Shown piece after piece: positions 23,840 through 31,754 of a DNA stretch of 33,537 nucleotides (the first letter of the stretch is position 1; each line of letters starts with the position of its first letter). Source of the stretch: CAYRSS01 sp964426945 (GTDB taxonomy: Bacteria; Planctomycetota; Phycisphaerae; UBA1845); contig CAYRSS010000046.1 of the NCBI GenBank assembly GCA_964426945.1, positions 1 to 33,537 of the forward strand, written 5' to 3'. The notes beneath the pieces are model-generated. The model made no database searches. It was not told the DNA's origin and saw only the letters and a program-made list of their open reading frames with translations. The position numbers were made by a program, and so were the translations under genes.

Positions 23840-24793
23840 TCAGCCGCGCTTCTTGGCGACAAAGTAGGCCGCCCCGCCCGCGATCGCCGCGAGGCCGGCG
23901 GACACGCCGGCGACGATCGGCAGATTCTTGTACATGGTTTCCACGAGGGAGGGGAGCACGCCCTTGACCATGCCCGCGGCGGCCAGACCGCCGATGCCAA
24001 GCACGGCAGTCACCACCACCATGGCGGCCAGCAGGCCGGTCGACGCGGCATCGGGGGCGAACGCCGTGCGGTAGACAACTCGCTGCTCGCCGACCGGGGA
24101 TTCGCGGCGCTGCGGCTCGAAAATCTCCTCGGAGGTGGTGCTCTCGACCGGCTCGGAAATCGCCTCGTCCAAGCCCGCGCGGGTGGCGTCACCCATTTCG
24201 AGTTTGGAGTCCTCGTCGCTGTAGATCTCGTCGAGCAGTTCCGCGCCGAGGGAGGTGTCGTCGCTCTCGCGGGTGAGGTCGAGGATGCCCGAGCCGCTGC
24301 CGATGCCCTCCAGGCCGAGGCCGGCGACGTCGGTCACCGCGGTCTGGGCCAGCGGATCGACCTTCTCGTCGAGTTCATCGTCGTCGAAGACGCTGACGCC
24401 GACGGAACTGACCACCGTACCCTCTTTGGCCTTCTTGGCCTTGTCCTTGTCTTTGCCCTTGTCCGGGGCCTTGGTGCCGCCGGAGGGGTCAGAGTCGATG
24501 TCGTCGAGGCTCAAGACGTCGCTGCCGCCGGGGGAGGCGAGGACGATGCTCGAATCATCCTCGGCCGGCTCGAGCACGATTTCGCCGCTGGCCGACGCAG
24601 ACCGGCCGGCCACGGTGCCGCCGGCGCGGGAGCCGCCCGCCGTGAGGCGGTCGACATCCTCGACGCGGTACTGGGCCTTGCCGCCGTCGCGGAACTCGCG
24701 AAGCTTGCCGGCGCGGACCAGATCCTTGAGCCCGTCGACGGTCTTGCCCAGCTTCTGGGCGGTCTCTTCAGCCGTGTAGTACATCTTCGCCAT
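23840..24793 (-). CDS. Membrane-anchored helix-turn-helix protein
   Basis: A 317-residue protein with three parts. Residues 1-52 form a MerR/excisionase-like helix-turn-helix (MYYTAEETAQKLGKTVDGLKDLVRAGKL, then FRDGGKAQYRVEDVDRL). Residues about 53-235 are acidic and Ser/Asp/Gly-rich with no fold visible, broken by one Lys-rich patch (KDKDKAKKAKEG). Residues about 245-312 contain two hydrophobic segments (GLLAAMVVVTAVLGIGGLAAAGM and LPIVAGVSAGLAAIAGGAAYFVA), ending in KKRG. No signal peptide is seen, so the HTH should face the cytoplasm with the C-terminus in the membrane. The HTH may bind DNA or protein; its target is unknown. ATG at 24793 has GAGGA nine bases upstream. It shares an operon with the gene upstream (38-base gap). 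Confidence 0.85.
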   Translation of the reverse strand: MAKMYYTAEETAQKLGKTVDGLKDLVRAGKLREFRDGGKAQYRVEDVDRLTAGGSRAGGTVAGRSASASGEIVLEPAEDDSSIVLASPGGSDVLSLDDIDSDPSGGTKAPDKGKDKDKAKKAKEGTVVSSVGVSVFDDDELDEKVDPLAQTAVTDVAGLGLEGIGSGSGILDLTRESDDTSLGAELLDEIYSDEDSKLEMGDATRAGLDEAISEPVESTTSEEIFEPQRRESPVGEQRVVYRTAFAPDAASTGLLAAMVVVTAVLGIGGLAAAGMVKGVLPSLVETMYKNLPIVAGVSAGLAAIAGGAAYFVAKKRG

Positions 24794-24831
24794 CGGCAAT
24801 TTCCTCGCTTGCGCCCGTTCCGGGCAGTCGC

Positions 24832-25230
24832 TTACGGCATCTGCTGGCGGCTCATCTGCAGCTCGTTCTTGCGTTCGGTGTCAACCAACTGCTCGATGTC
24901 GTATGGCGACGGTCCGCAGTTGTTGTAGTTCTTCAGGTAGCGATCATATCGCCACGTCCGCGCGGCGGCCAGACGGAGGCACGGCTTCGCGGGCATGTAC
25001 TCATACGCCCAGATGGTCATCGCGTCCACGTCGACCAGAAAGACGCCATGAACGTCTTTCGCGAGCTGCCCGGAGAACGCGAAGATCCCCCGCGACCCCC
25101 CGCTGGCGGTCGCCTGGGCCATCGCGGCCGGAGAGAGGCCGTCGCCGGGGCGCAGCACCATCCCGCCGGCGATCACGCCGAGCAGAAAGACGATCACCCA
25201 CAGCGCCGGGTGCGAGCCGCTCTTGACCAC
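24832..25230 (-). CDS. Conserved-looking single-pass membrane protein, function unknown
   Basis: A 132-residue protein with a GTG start at 25230, chosen because GAGGA lies seven bases upstream and a basic N-terminus then leads into one membrane helix (ALWVIVFLLGVIAGGMVL). The rest should lie outside the cytoplasm. It contains GIFAFSGQLAKDVHGVFLVDVDAMTIWAYEY, then an Arg/Tyr-rich segment (TWRYDRYLKNYNNCGPSP) and a Gln/Arg-rich end. I do not recognise a family with certainty. The open frame continues far upstream, but that part is Arg/Pro-rich and runs past a strong promoter. It is first in a two-gene unit with the HTH protein. Confidence 0.75.
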   Translation of the reverse strand: MVKSGSHPALWVIVFLLGVIAGGMVLRPGDGLSPAAMAQATASGGSRGIFAFSGQLAKDVHGVFLVDVDAMTIWAYEYMPAKPCLRLAAARTWRYDRYLKNYNNCGPSPYDIEQLVDTERKNELQMSRQQMP

Positions 25231-25347
25231 CGGGAAATCCTCAGCACAAACGGCAGGCCGCACAGGCCGAACGCGCCTGTGCAATTCCAGCGGAAGAGCC
25301 GGCCGGCTCCAGCGCAGGGCAGCGGGCAAGGCCCGCCACTGCAATGG

Positions 25348-25375
25348 ATTATAGCCGAGTCGGCCGCAGGAACAA
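25348..25375 (-). promoter_or_regulatory. Promoter of the membrane protein / HTH protein unit
   Basis: On the minus strand TTGTTC (25370-25375), a 16-base spacer and a perfect TATAAT (25348-25353) stand out in GC-rich DNA. The predicted start is near 25341, about 110 bases before the GTG. Confidence 0.55.
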
Positions 25376-25482
25376 GCCATGGCCCTGAAGGCCGTCCTCG
25401 GCCCGCGTGGCGGGGTTCTCGCGTCCGGTGGCCTAAGGCCTGACGCGCCCCGGGGAGGGTGCGCGGCTCCGTGCGCCGCAAC

Positions 25483-25510
25483 TTGACAGCCTCCGGAACC
25501 GGCCGACACT
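25483..25510 (+). promoter_or_regulatory. Possible promoter of the pilin-like gene
   Basis: A perfect TTGACA (25483-25488) is followed after 16 bases by GACACT (25505-25510), a weak -10 box. This would start the transcript about 40 bases before the ATG. Confidence 0.4.
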
Positions 25511-25557
25511 TCGGCGCAGGCGGAGACGCACACCCCAGCACGCGGCGGAGATCGGCT

Positions 25558-26358
25558 ATGACGAGACGCCCCGGCTTCACCCTCATCGAATTGCTCGTCG
25601 TCGTCTCGATCATCGCCCTGCTGCTCACGATCCTGCTGCCCGCCCTGTCGCGGGCTCGCGAGGCCGCCAAGGAGGTGCGTTGCGGCGCCTACGTCCGCCA
25701 GCTGGGCACGGGGATGACCGTCTACCAGAACGAGTACGGCGTGTTTCCGGCGCACCAGTGGCGGCTGACGAACAACGTCCGGATCCGGTGGTTTACCGCG
25801 CTGGCCGACCAGGTCGGCGGCCTCGAGGTCCAGAACTGTCCCTCGGTCGCGGACTGGGCCGTTGGGCGGAACAACTCCTACGGCTATAACTACAAGTACC
25901 TCGGCAGCGCGCGGGAGAACGGCCTCTCGCCCACGGCCCCATGGGAACGGTTTCCAGTCAAGAACATTGTGAACTCCGGCAAGACGATCGCCTTCGCCTG
26001 CAGCGACGGCAGCGGATGGCGCAAGGAGCACGTCAACGGGGTCGATGACGTGGACATGCTCGGCAACCACGGCTATACGCTCGACCCCACGTTTCTGCCG
26101 TCCTACGTCCTGAAGACGCCGACCGGTCCGGCGACCGAGCCGTACTCCACCTCGACCTACCGCAGCTACATCTCCAACCGCCACCGCGGCGCCGCCAACT
26201 CGTGCTTCGCCGACGGGCACGTGGAGCGGATCACGCCCAAGCAGGTCTACAAGGACAACGCCTACTGGAATGGGCTCGGGCAGGAAGATCCGATCCGCGA
26301 CCCGCACGTGCCGTTCAGGCATCTGTCGGGCGAATTCCGGTACCAGTTGGAGGAGTGA
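25558..26358 (+). CDS. Type IV pilin-like protein with H-X9-DG C-terminal motif
   Basis: A 266-residue protein of the large planctomycete family of pseudopilins (DUF1559-like). The N-terminus MTRRPG-FTLIELLVVVSIIALLLTILLPALSRARE is the prepilin peptidase site plus the hydrophobic helix; cleavage would follow Gly6 and Glu is at mature position 5. The soluble domain is rich in Tyr and Asn. Near the end HRGAANSCFADGHVERI carries the H-X9-DG signature. It is probably exported through a type II secretion or pilus-like machine. ATG at 25558 has GGAG eight bases upstream. It is followed 41 bases later by purN. Confidence 0.9.
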   Translation: MTRRPGFTLIELLVVVSIIALLLTILLPALSRAREAAKEVRCGAYVRQLGTGMTVYQNEYGVFPAHQWRLTNNVRIRWFTALADQVGGLEVQNCPSVADWAVGRNNSYGYNYKYLGSARENGLSPTAPWERFPVKNIVNSGKTIAFACSDGSGWRKEHVNGVDDVDMLGNHGYTLDPTFLPSYVLKTPTGPATEPYSTSTYRSYISNRHRGAANSCFADGHVERITPKQVYKDNAYWNGLGQEDPIRDPHVPFRHLSGEFRYQLEE

Positions 26359-26399
26359 GCCTGATCGCGGCCGTCAGCGGCCCGCGGACAGCTCGCCGT

Positions 26400-27023
26400 A
26401 TGATGACCGCCAGACCCCCACTTCGACTTGCCGTGCTCATTTCCGGCGGCGGGCGCACCCTGCTCAATCTGCAGGAGCACATCGAGCGCGGCGATCTGGC
26501 CGCCCAGATTGATCGCGTGGTGTCGTCCCGATCGGATGCACCAGGCGTCGCCCGGTCTCGCGCAGCGGGTCTGCGCGTGGAGGTCGTCGAGCGGCGTGGA
26601 CTCGACGCGGACGATTACCAGGACGCCCTGACCGCTGCTGTCGGTGAGGTCGACCTGGTCTGCATGGCGGGTTTCCTATCGCTGTGGGTCATACCGTCGG
26701 GCTATGCGGGCCGGGTGATCAATATCCACCCCGCCCTGCTTCCTGCCTTCGGCGGGCGGGGGATGTACGGCCACCATGTCCACGAGGCAGTGCTCGCCGC
26801 CGGCTGCCGCGAATCGGGCTGCACCGTTCACTACTGCGACAACGAATACGACCGCGGACCCATCATCCTCCAGCGCCGCGTGCCGGTACTTCCGGGGGAC
26901 ACGCCCGACGCCCTTGCGGCCCGCGTCTTTGAGCAGGAGTGCGTCGCCTATCCGGAAGCGATTTCGCTTATCGGTCAGGGACACGTTCGGTGGGAGGACG
27001 GCCGCGTCATCATCCGCCGGTAG
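26400..27023 (+). CDS. purN: Phosphoribosylglycinamide formyltransferase
   Basis: Transfers a formyl group from 10-formyltetrahydrofolate to GAR in purine synthesis. The 207 residues have the formyltransferase fold. Motifs are VLISGGGRTLLNL (phosphate-binding loop), FLSLWVIPSGYAGRVINIHPALLPAFGG (catalytic Asn and His in NIHP) and CTVHYCDNEYDRGPIILQRRV (catalytic Asp). The ATG pair at 26400/26403 is chosen because the first strand starts eight codons later; no SD is obvious. A GTG at 26355 overlapping the pilin stop is a less likely start. The stop overlaps the convergent gene by 14 bases. Confidence 0.93.
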   Translation: MMTARPPLRLAVLISGGGRTLLNLQEHIERGDLAAQIDRVVSSRSDAPGVARSRAAGLRVEVVERRGLDADDYQDALTAAVGEVDLVCMAGFLSLWVIPSGYAGRVINIHPALLPAFGGRGMYGHHVHEAVLAAGCRESGCTVHYCDNEYDRGPIILQRRVPVLPGDTPDALAARVFEQECVAYPEAISLIGQGHVRWEDGRVIIRR

Positions 27024-28674
27024 CGTCCTCGGCTTCCGCGGGCATTCCTTTCTCGACCTTCAAGAACCACCCGATGCCGTAGAAGTACGGGCTCGCGACG
27101 TCGGCCGAGATGAACTCGGCGGGCAGCGGCGTGTGCTCCATGTCGGGCCATACATGGGCGAGCCAGAGGCGATCAAACCCGGCAAGCCGCGTCGACGTCT
27201 CCGGCGAGGGCTCGCCGCGCAGCAGGATTGTCGGCGGCAACGGCGCTGCTGCATGATGATTCAGCAGCAGGAACAGTCGGCGAGCCTCGTAGGGCTGAGC
27301 GCCGTAGGCATCGAGCACGAGCAACTCGCCGGGGGCCACCGCCGAGGTTACGAACGCGGCGGCGGCGGTCGCGGCCGGATTGCGTCGCGTCGGGTAGCCC
27401 GCCGTCGCCAGCAGGAAGCCGATCGTGGCCAACGCAGCCAGAACCAACGTGCCTCGGCGATGAAGCAGTCCACCGAGTGCGATCGGGATCAGCGCGCAGA
27501 GTCCGTGCACGCCGAAGTACGGATACCGCAGGTGATGAAGGAGCGTTAGCCCGGTGACCAGCTCACCCATCGCCAGCGCAAGCAGCGGCGCGCCGAACCA
27601 GGCGGCGAAGAACCACAGCGCAGGACCGCGCCGTCTCATCGCACCGCGAAGGCAGACGGCCACGAGGATTGCGCCGACGGCGGCAACGGAGAGATCGTGC
27701 GAGGTCACATCGGTGAACAGTTCGAGCGGCTCCCCATCCGCGAGCGGCACGGTCAGCGCGATCGGCCGCACGGGCGCCAGCAGCCGGATCGGCGCGGTCA
27801 GCAACTCAGCCGGCGTGCGCCACACCGGTTGGTGGGCGAGAAATACGATCTTCTCGTCGCTGCCCTGGGTGTAACGCCACTGCGCGAGCGCCGAAGGGCC
27901 CCAGGTCACCAGGTAGGTTGCGGCCGCCAGGATCGTCGCCAGCGCCCAGGCCCTGCGCCTCGGGCCGGTGGTGAACCGCATCGCCCAGATCGCCTGCCCG
28001 ACGAGCGGCAGCGCGCTCATGTAGTGGGTCAGCATCGCCAGGTAGAGGGTCAGTCCATAGGACGCGCCCCAGAGGACGTTGCGCCGTCGCGAGGTCGCCG
28101 ACGCCTCGCCCGCCGGACCGTCGGTACGCCCCTCAGGGTGCGCCCAGCCTGCCAGCAGGGCGAAGCTCAGCGCAACCCACAACCCCGCCGGTGCGTAGTG
28201 CCGCACGCTTTGTGCCATGGCGAGGTCGCCGGCGGCGAAAGCGGCGAAGACGACGGTCCACAACGCGGCGGTGGATCCCCACCATCGCCAGACCGCCCAC
28301 GCCAGCGGAAACAGCGTCAGCCATGAGCAGGCCGCGGCCAGCGTTCGCAATGCCGCCGCCCCATCGCCAAACCACGAGCGCCACAGGGCCAGAACCAGGA
28401 AGTAGAGCGGCGGATGCGTCTCGGTTTGCATCCCCGACCACAGATCGCCGGCTGATGTTTCCGGAAGGGGCGCGGTGAGTTTCGGCGTGTCCCGAAGGAC
28501 CTCGCCATGCGACAGGCCGAGGAACTCCGCCTGCCGGCCGCTGGCGTCCAGCAGAGACCACAGTTCGTCGAACCAAAGATCCTCCGCGCCGATCTCGTGG
28601 ACGCGCATCAGACCGGCCACGCCGAGGAGCCCGACGAGGAGGATCACCTGCACCGCGGAGAAGCGACGCGACAC
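27010..28674 (-). CDS. Polytopic membrane protein resembling GT-C glycosyltransferases (ArnT/PMT-like)
   Basis: About 554 residues with ten or more hydrophobic segments. The first helix is followed by GAEDLWFDELWSLLDASG, which matches the catalytic acidic motif in the first outer loop of GT-C enzymes. THPPLYFLVLALW and SVRHYAPAGLWVALSF are further family hallmarks. A C-terminal non-membrane domain (about the last 120 residues; VAPGELLVLDAYGAQPYEARRLF) follows. It probably uses a polyprenyl-linked sugar; donor and acceptor are unknown. I prefer the GTG at 28674 (AGGG eight bases upstream). The longer frame from GTG 28800 adds 42 Arg/Gly/Pro-rich residues and would begin at the predicted transcription start. 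Confidence 0.82.
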   Translation of the reverse strand: MSRRFSAVQVILLVGLLGVAGLMRVHEIGAEDLWFDELWSLLDASGRQAEFLGLSHGEVLRDTPKLTAPLPETSAGDLWSGMQTETHPPLYFLVLALWRSWFGDGAAALRTLAAACSWLTLFPLAWAVWRWWGSTAALWTVVFAAFAAGDLAMAQSVRHYAPAGLWVALSFALLAGWAHPEGRTDGPAGEASATSRRRNVLWGASYGLTLYLAMLTHYMSALPLVGQAIWAMRFTTGPRRRAWALATILAAATYLVTWGPSALAQWRYTQGSDEKIVFLAHQPVWRTPAELLTAPIRLLAPVRPIALTVPLADGEPLELFTDVTSHDLSVAAVGAILVAVCLRGAMRRRGPALWFFAAWFGAPLLALAMGELVTGLTLLHHLRYPYFGVHGLCALIPIALGGLLHRRGTLVLAALATIGFLLATAGYPTRRNPAATAAAAFVTSAVAPGELLVLDAYGAQPYEARRLFLLLNHHAAAPLPPTILLRGEPSPETSTRLAGFDRLWLAHVWPDMEHTPLPAEFISADVASPYFYGIGWFLKVEKGMPAEAEDATGG

Positions 28675-28805
28675 CGTGGGTTCCCTGGAGCCTTCCAACC
28701 CGCCAAGCGCACTTCGCTCGCCGCCAGCGGGGCGCCCACGATGATCGTTCGGGCTGCCGTTGGCAATCGCGGCCGTGGCGGGCCGCCGCCAGCCAGCCAC
28801 TAGCT

Positions 28806-28833
28806 ATCGTAGTTTCAAAAATTTCGAGAACAA
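28806..28833 (-). promoter_or_regulatory. Promoter of the GT-C-like gene
   Basis: On the minus strand TTGTTC (28828-28833), a 16-base spacer and TACGAT (28806-28811) lie in an A/T-rich island. The predicted start is near 28799. It has the same -35 sequence and spacer length as the minus promoter at 25348-25375. Confidence 0.5.
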
Positions 28834-28863
28834 TTGAACAATGCCCGGCGGTCCCGCGATACT
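28834..28863 (+). promoter_or_regulatory. Promoter of the membrane protein / fusion protein pair
   Basis: TTGAAC (28834-28839), 18 bases, GATACT (28858-28863). Its -35 box directly abuts the -35 box of the divergent promoter, forming the near-palindrome GAACAATTGAAC. Confidence 0.45.
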
Positions 28864-28884
28864 ACCGGTGAGGAGGCGACGCCC

Positions 28885-29316
28885 ATGCCCGCGGAACTCC
28901 TGATCGTCACACCTCGCCAGTCGACTCGCTGGCGTACGTGGCTGGCCGTGTTCCTGCTCGTCGAATGCACCGCGGCGACCGCGTGGTGGATCGCCGTGGC
29001 GACTTCGCCCGGGTTCCGGGCGGCGTTCACACCCGAGTGGGCGTCCCCCGGGTTCTGGCTGTCGCTCGCGCCTGCGGACCTGATCCTTTTTGTTGGCGCG
29101 TCCGGGCTCGCCGCCTGGGGCCTTGCCAGAGACCAGCCGTGGGCGGTCCCGGTGTTGTTCGCGCATGCCGGCGCCGCCGGGTACGCGGGGCTTTGGTGTC
29201 TCACCGCAGCGGTCTCTGGATCGGGGCCCGGGCTGGCGGCCTTGCTGATGGCGGTGCCGATGGTGGTGCTGCCGCTCGGCGCATGGCGCGCCTGGACCGA
29301 GAGGAGTAACCGATGA
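28885..29316 (+). CDS. Four-helix integral membrane protein, function unknown
   Basis: A 143-residue protein with four hydrophobic helices (about 17-40, 58-80, 88-110, 113-133), short loops and charged ends. It has no catalytic motif. The start ATG at 28885 has AGGAGG eight bases upstream. Its stop overlaps the next start (ATGA), so the two proteins are probably made together and may work together. I do not recognise the family. Confidence 0.8.
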   Translation: MPAELLIVTPRQSTRWRTWLAVFLLVECTAATAWWIAVATSPGFRAAFTPEWASPGFWLSLAPADLILFVGASGLAAWGLARDQPWAVPVLFAHAGAAGYAGLWCLTAAVSGSGPGLAALLMAVPMVVLPLGAWRAWTERSNR

Positions 29317-30281
29317 GCCGATTCTGCGAGCGCGTCGCACGACCTGCCAGCACGGGCTGGAATCTCGCCAAGACCGCCCTGCAGATCGTCGTCTGCTGGT
29401 CATGGTTTTACGCCCTGCTGCCTTCGTGGGTCTCGCGGGCCGAGCGTGCGTGGGTGCCGGGTGCCGTCTGGACGCCTGCCGCCTCGACACGGGTCGCGGC
29501 ACTGGCCGTGTTCGCCACGTTCGGTGCCGTCGCCCTCGCGAGCGCGTGGGTGTTCGCGAAGTACGGCCGCGGCACGCCGTTGCCCGCGGACACTACTCGC
29601 AAGCTGGTGATCGCGGGTCCGTATCGATACGTCCGCAATCCGATGGCCGTCACCGGTGTTGCCCAGTTCGCGGCGGTGGCGATCTGGCACGGTTCGACCA
29701 TACTGCTGAGCCTCGCAGCCTTCGCGCTGCTCATTTGGAACTACGTGATACGCCCGTGGGAGGAACGGCAGCTATCCGCGCGGTTCGGCCCCCCGTACGA
29801 GGTCTACCGCCGTCGTGTTCGCTGCTGGCGGCCACGATGGCGCGGCTATGACCCTGCGAACGAGGGCGCCGAGCCGGTCCTCAGCGCCGATCGCACCTCC
29901 CCACCGGGTCATCCCGTGCTGGTTTACGATGGCGGCTGCTCCTTCTGCCGCGCGGGCGTCGATCGGATACTCTGCTTTACAGGTCGGGCCGCCATGGAGA
30001 CGATCACCTTCCGGGACGGGGCGGTGTTCAAACGGTTTCCCGGGCTGCGTCCCGAAGCTTGTACGCGAGCGATGCACTTCGTTGCGCCTGACGGCCGGGT
30101 GTACGCCGGATTCGAGGCGGGCGTGCGGGCGGTTTTGCTGGGGCCCGCCATCGGCCGGCTGGCGATGGGTTACTATCTGCCCGGCGTGCGACTTGCGTGC
30201 GACTTGGTCTACGCGTGGGTCGCCCGACGGCGATTTCGGCTTGGGCGGTGGTGTAACGGGGCGACTTGCGGGCTGGCGTGA
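29313..30281 (+). CDS. Fusion: isoprenylcysteine-methyltransferase-like membrane domain + DCC-type thiol-disulfide domain
   Basis: A 322-residue protein. Residues about 20-175 form a membrane domain of the ICMT/PEMT type with helices at about 22-40, 60-82 and 112-145. It carries the signature AGPYRYVRNPMAV (101-113) and RPWEERQLSARFGPPYEVYRRRV (147-169) expected for S-adenosylmethionine and lipid binding. Residues about 200-322 form a DUF393/DCC domain. This has DGGCSFCRAGVDRI (CxxC at 209/212), FRDGAVFKRFPGL, a central MHFVAPDGRVYAGFEAGVRAVL segment and a Cys pair near the end (CNGATCG). Both domains appear complete. It overlaps the preceding gene by four bases. A role in modifying lipids or thiols at the membrane is inferred only from the domains. 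Confidence 0.88.
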   Translation: MSRFCERVARPASTGWNLAKTALQIVVCWSWFYALLPSWVSRAERAWVPGAVWTPAASTRVAALAVFATFGAVALASAWVFAKYGRGTPLPADTTRKLVIAGPYRYVRNPMAVTGVAQFAAVAIWHGSTILLSLAAFALLIWNYVIRPWEERQLSARFGPPYEVYRRRVRCWRPRWRGYDPANEGAEPVLSADRTSPPGHPVLVYDGGCSFCRAGVDRILCFTGRAAMETITFRDGAVFKRFPGLRPEACTRAMHFVAPDGRVYAGFEAGVRAVLLGPAIGRLAMGYYLPGVRLACDLVYAWVARRRFRLGRWCNGATCGLA

Positions 30282-30335
30282 CCGCACGCCGCCGCGGCCG
30301 CCGTCCGGATCGTGGTCCTCGCAAGGGCGTCCCGC

Positions 30336-31754
30336 ATGACGGCGCTGCGGAGAATTCTGGCCACGCCAACCACCTTCCTCCTGGGGATCGGCGTCGCAGT
30401 CGGTTCCGGTGTCTTTCGCAGTCCGCAGGAAGTCGCAGGCGAATTCTCCAGCCACGCGGCAATCCTCACCGTATGGATCGTCGCGGGCCTCGTCTCGCTG
30501 GCTCAGGGGCTGGTCACCGCTGAACTGGCCACGCGATTCCCGGCGGCCGGTGGTGAGTACGTCTACCTCCGCGAAGCCTACGGCCGCAGCGTCGCCTGCT
30601 TCTTCGGCTGGGCTTACACGGTGTTCGTCATTGGCGGCGGTGCAACCGGCATCGCGGTTCCCTTCGGCGAGTTTTCCTGCGAACTAGTGGGGCTTGCGCC
30701 GGCTGATTACGCCCGGTTTTTCGCCGCGGGCGCGATCGTGCTGGTTTTCGTGGTCAATGGGCTGGGGCTGCGCACCGGCGCCGGATTTCAGAATGTCCTT
30801 GCAGGCGCGAAGCTGCTTGCCTTGATCAGCATCATCGCAGTCGGGCTTTTCCTCGGGACCGGCGGACCGCCGGGCGCCCCTCCCGCTACGCTCACGGCCT
30901 CATCGGTAAACCTCGCTGACGACGCTGCTGTTGTGGAGGTCGCCTCGCTGCCCGAAAGCCCTTCGCCGTCGACGCCCAAAGGACTGCTGGCGATTCTGAC
31001 CGTCGCGCTGGTATCGGCATTATGGCCCTACGAGGGCACGACCGACGCCGCGAAAATGGCCGAGGAAATACGCGACGTCCGCCGAGCCCTGCCGCGAGCG
31101 ATGATCGGCTCGGCAGCCACGCTCATCGTTGTCTATACGCTCTACAACTACGCGCTGTTGCGCCTCATCGGCGCGGACGGCATGGCGCAGTCGCCCTTCG
31201 CGGCGGATGGCGCCATGGCGCGTGCGATCGGCCCGGGCGGGAGAGCGGCGATGCTCGTCGGGGCGATGATCGCCTGCCTGGGGGCGCTCAGTTCGACAGT
31301 CCTCGCGACGATCCGGGTTACCTTCGCGCTCGCCCGTGACGGGCTTGCGCCGCGGGCCCTCTCGCGCATGTCTTCGACGCAGGCCCCTGTGCCGGCGCTC
31401 GCCGTTGTCGGGATCTTCGCTGTCGTTCTCGCCCTGACCCGCGGGTTCGGCGAGGTCATGCAGATCTACTTTTTCGCGTCGGCGGTGTTGTTTGCGCTCT
31501 GCTACGCGAGTCTCATCGTGTTCCGCCGTCGCGGTGCTGCGGGCGAGGCGGATCACTTCCGATGTCCGGCGGGGCCAGTGCTGGCGATCCTGCTGATCGC
31601 CGTGATGGCCTTCATCGCCTACGGAACGGCTGCATCGCGGCCCTGGACCGCGGGCACGATCCTCGCGGTGATGCTGGGGCTGGCAATCTGGTCGCGCTCC
31701 ACGTCGGCGCGCGCTGATCAGGACTCGACGCCCGAGGCGGGCGATCCGCCCTGA
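30336..31754 (+). CDS. APC-superfamily amino acid permease
   Basis: A 472-residue membrane transporter with about twelve hydrophobic helices. The first helix has the unwound substrate-site motif GIGVAVGSGVFRSP, followed by AELATRFPAAGGEYVYLREAYG, typical of the L-type/polyspecific branch. Helix 6 carries ALWPYEGTTDAAKMAEEI, and RVTFALARDGLAP follows helix 8. An Ala/Ser/Pro-rich loop of about 45 residues (around 190-235) is longer than usual. ATG at 30336 has AAGGG nine bases upstream; a GTG at 30312 is possible. The substrate cannot be told from sequence alone. The 3' end overlaps the convergent transporter gene. Confidence 0.93.
   Translation: MTALRRILATPTTFLLGIGVAVGSGVFRSPQEVAGEFSSHAAILTVWIVAGLVSLAQGLVTAELATRFPAAGGEYVYLREAYGRSVACFFGWAYTVFVIGGGATGIAVPFGEFSCELVGLAPADYARFFAAGAIVLVFVVNGLGLRTGAGFQNVLAGAKLLALISIIAVGLFLGTGGPPGAPPATLTASSVNLADDAAVVEVASLPESPSPSTPKGLLAILTVALVSALWPYEGTTDAAKMAEEIRDVRRALPRAMIGSAATLIVVYTLYNYALLRLIGADGMAQSPFAADGAMARAIGPGGRAAMLVGAMIACLGALSSTVLATIRVTFALARDGLAPRALSRMSSTQAPVPALAVVGIFAVVLALTRGFGEVMQIYFFASAVLFALCYASLIVFRRRGAAGEADHFRCPAGPVLAILLIAVMAFIAYGTAASRPWTAGTILAVMLGLAIWSRSTSARADQDSTPEAGDPP

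Larger units (their letters stand above)
25231..25557. other. Divergent intergenic region
   Basis: 327 bases between the minus-strand membrane protein and the plus-strand pilin-like gene. It holds one promoter for each direction (listed separately) and a GCGGGC-aag-GCCCGC hairpin (25322-25336) in the leader of the minus transcript. Nothing else is recognised. Confidence 0.6.

Noticed and set aside
22297..23967. Long plus-strand open frame opposite smc
   Set aside because: It is an opposite-strand shadow of a certain SMC gene. Its translation has no domain and its composition follows the GC-rich third codon positions of smc.
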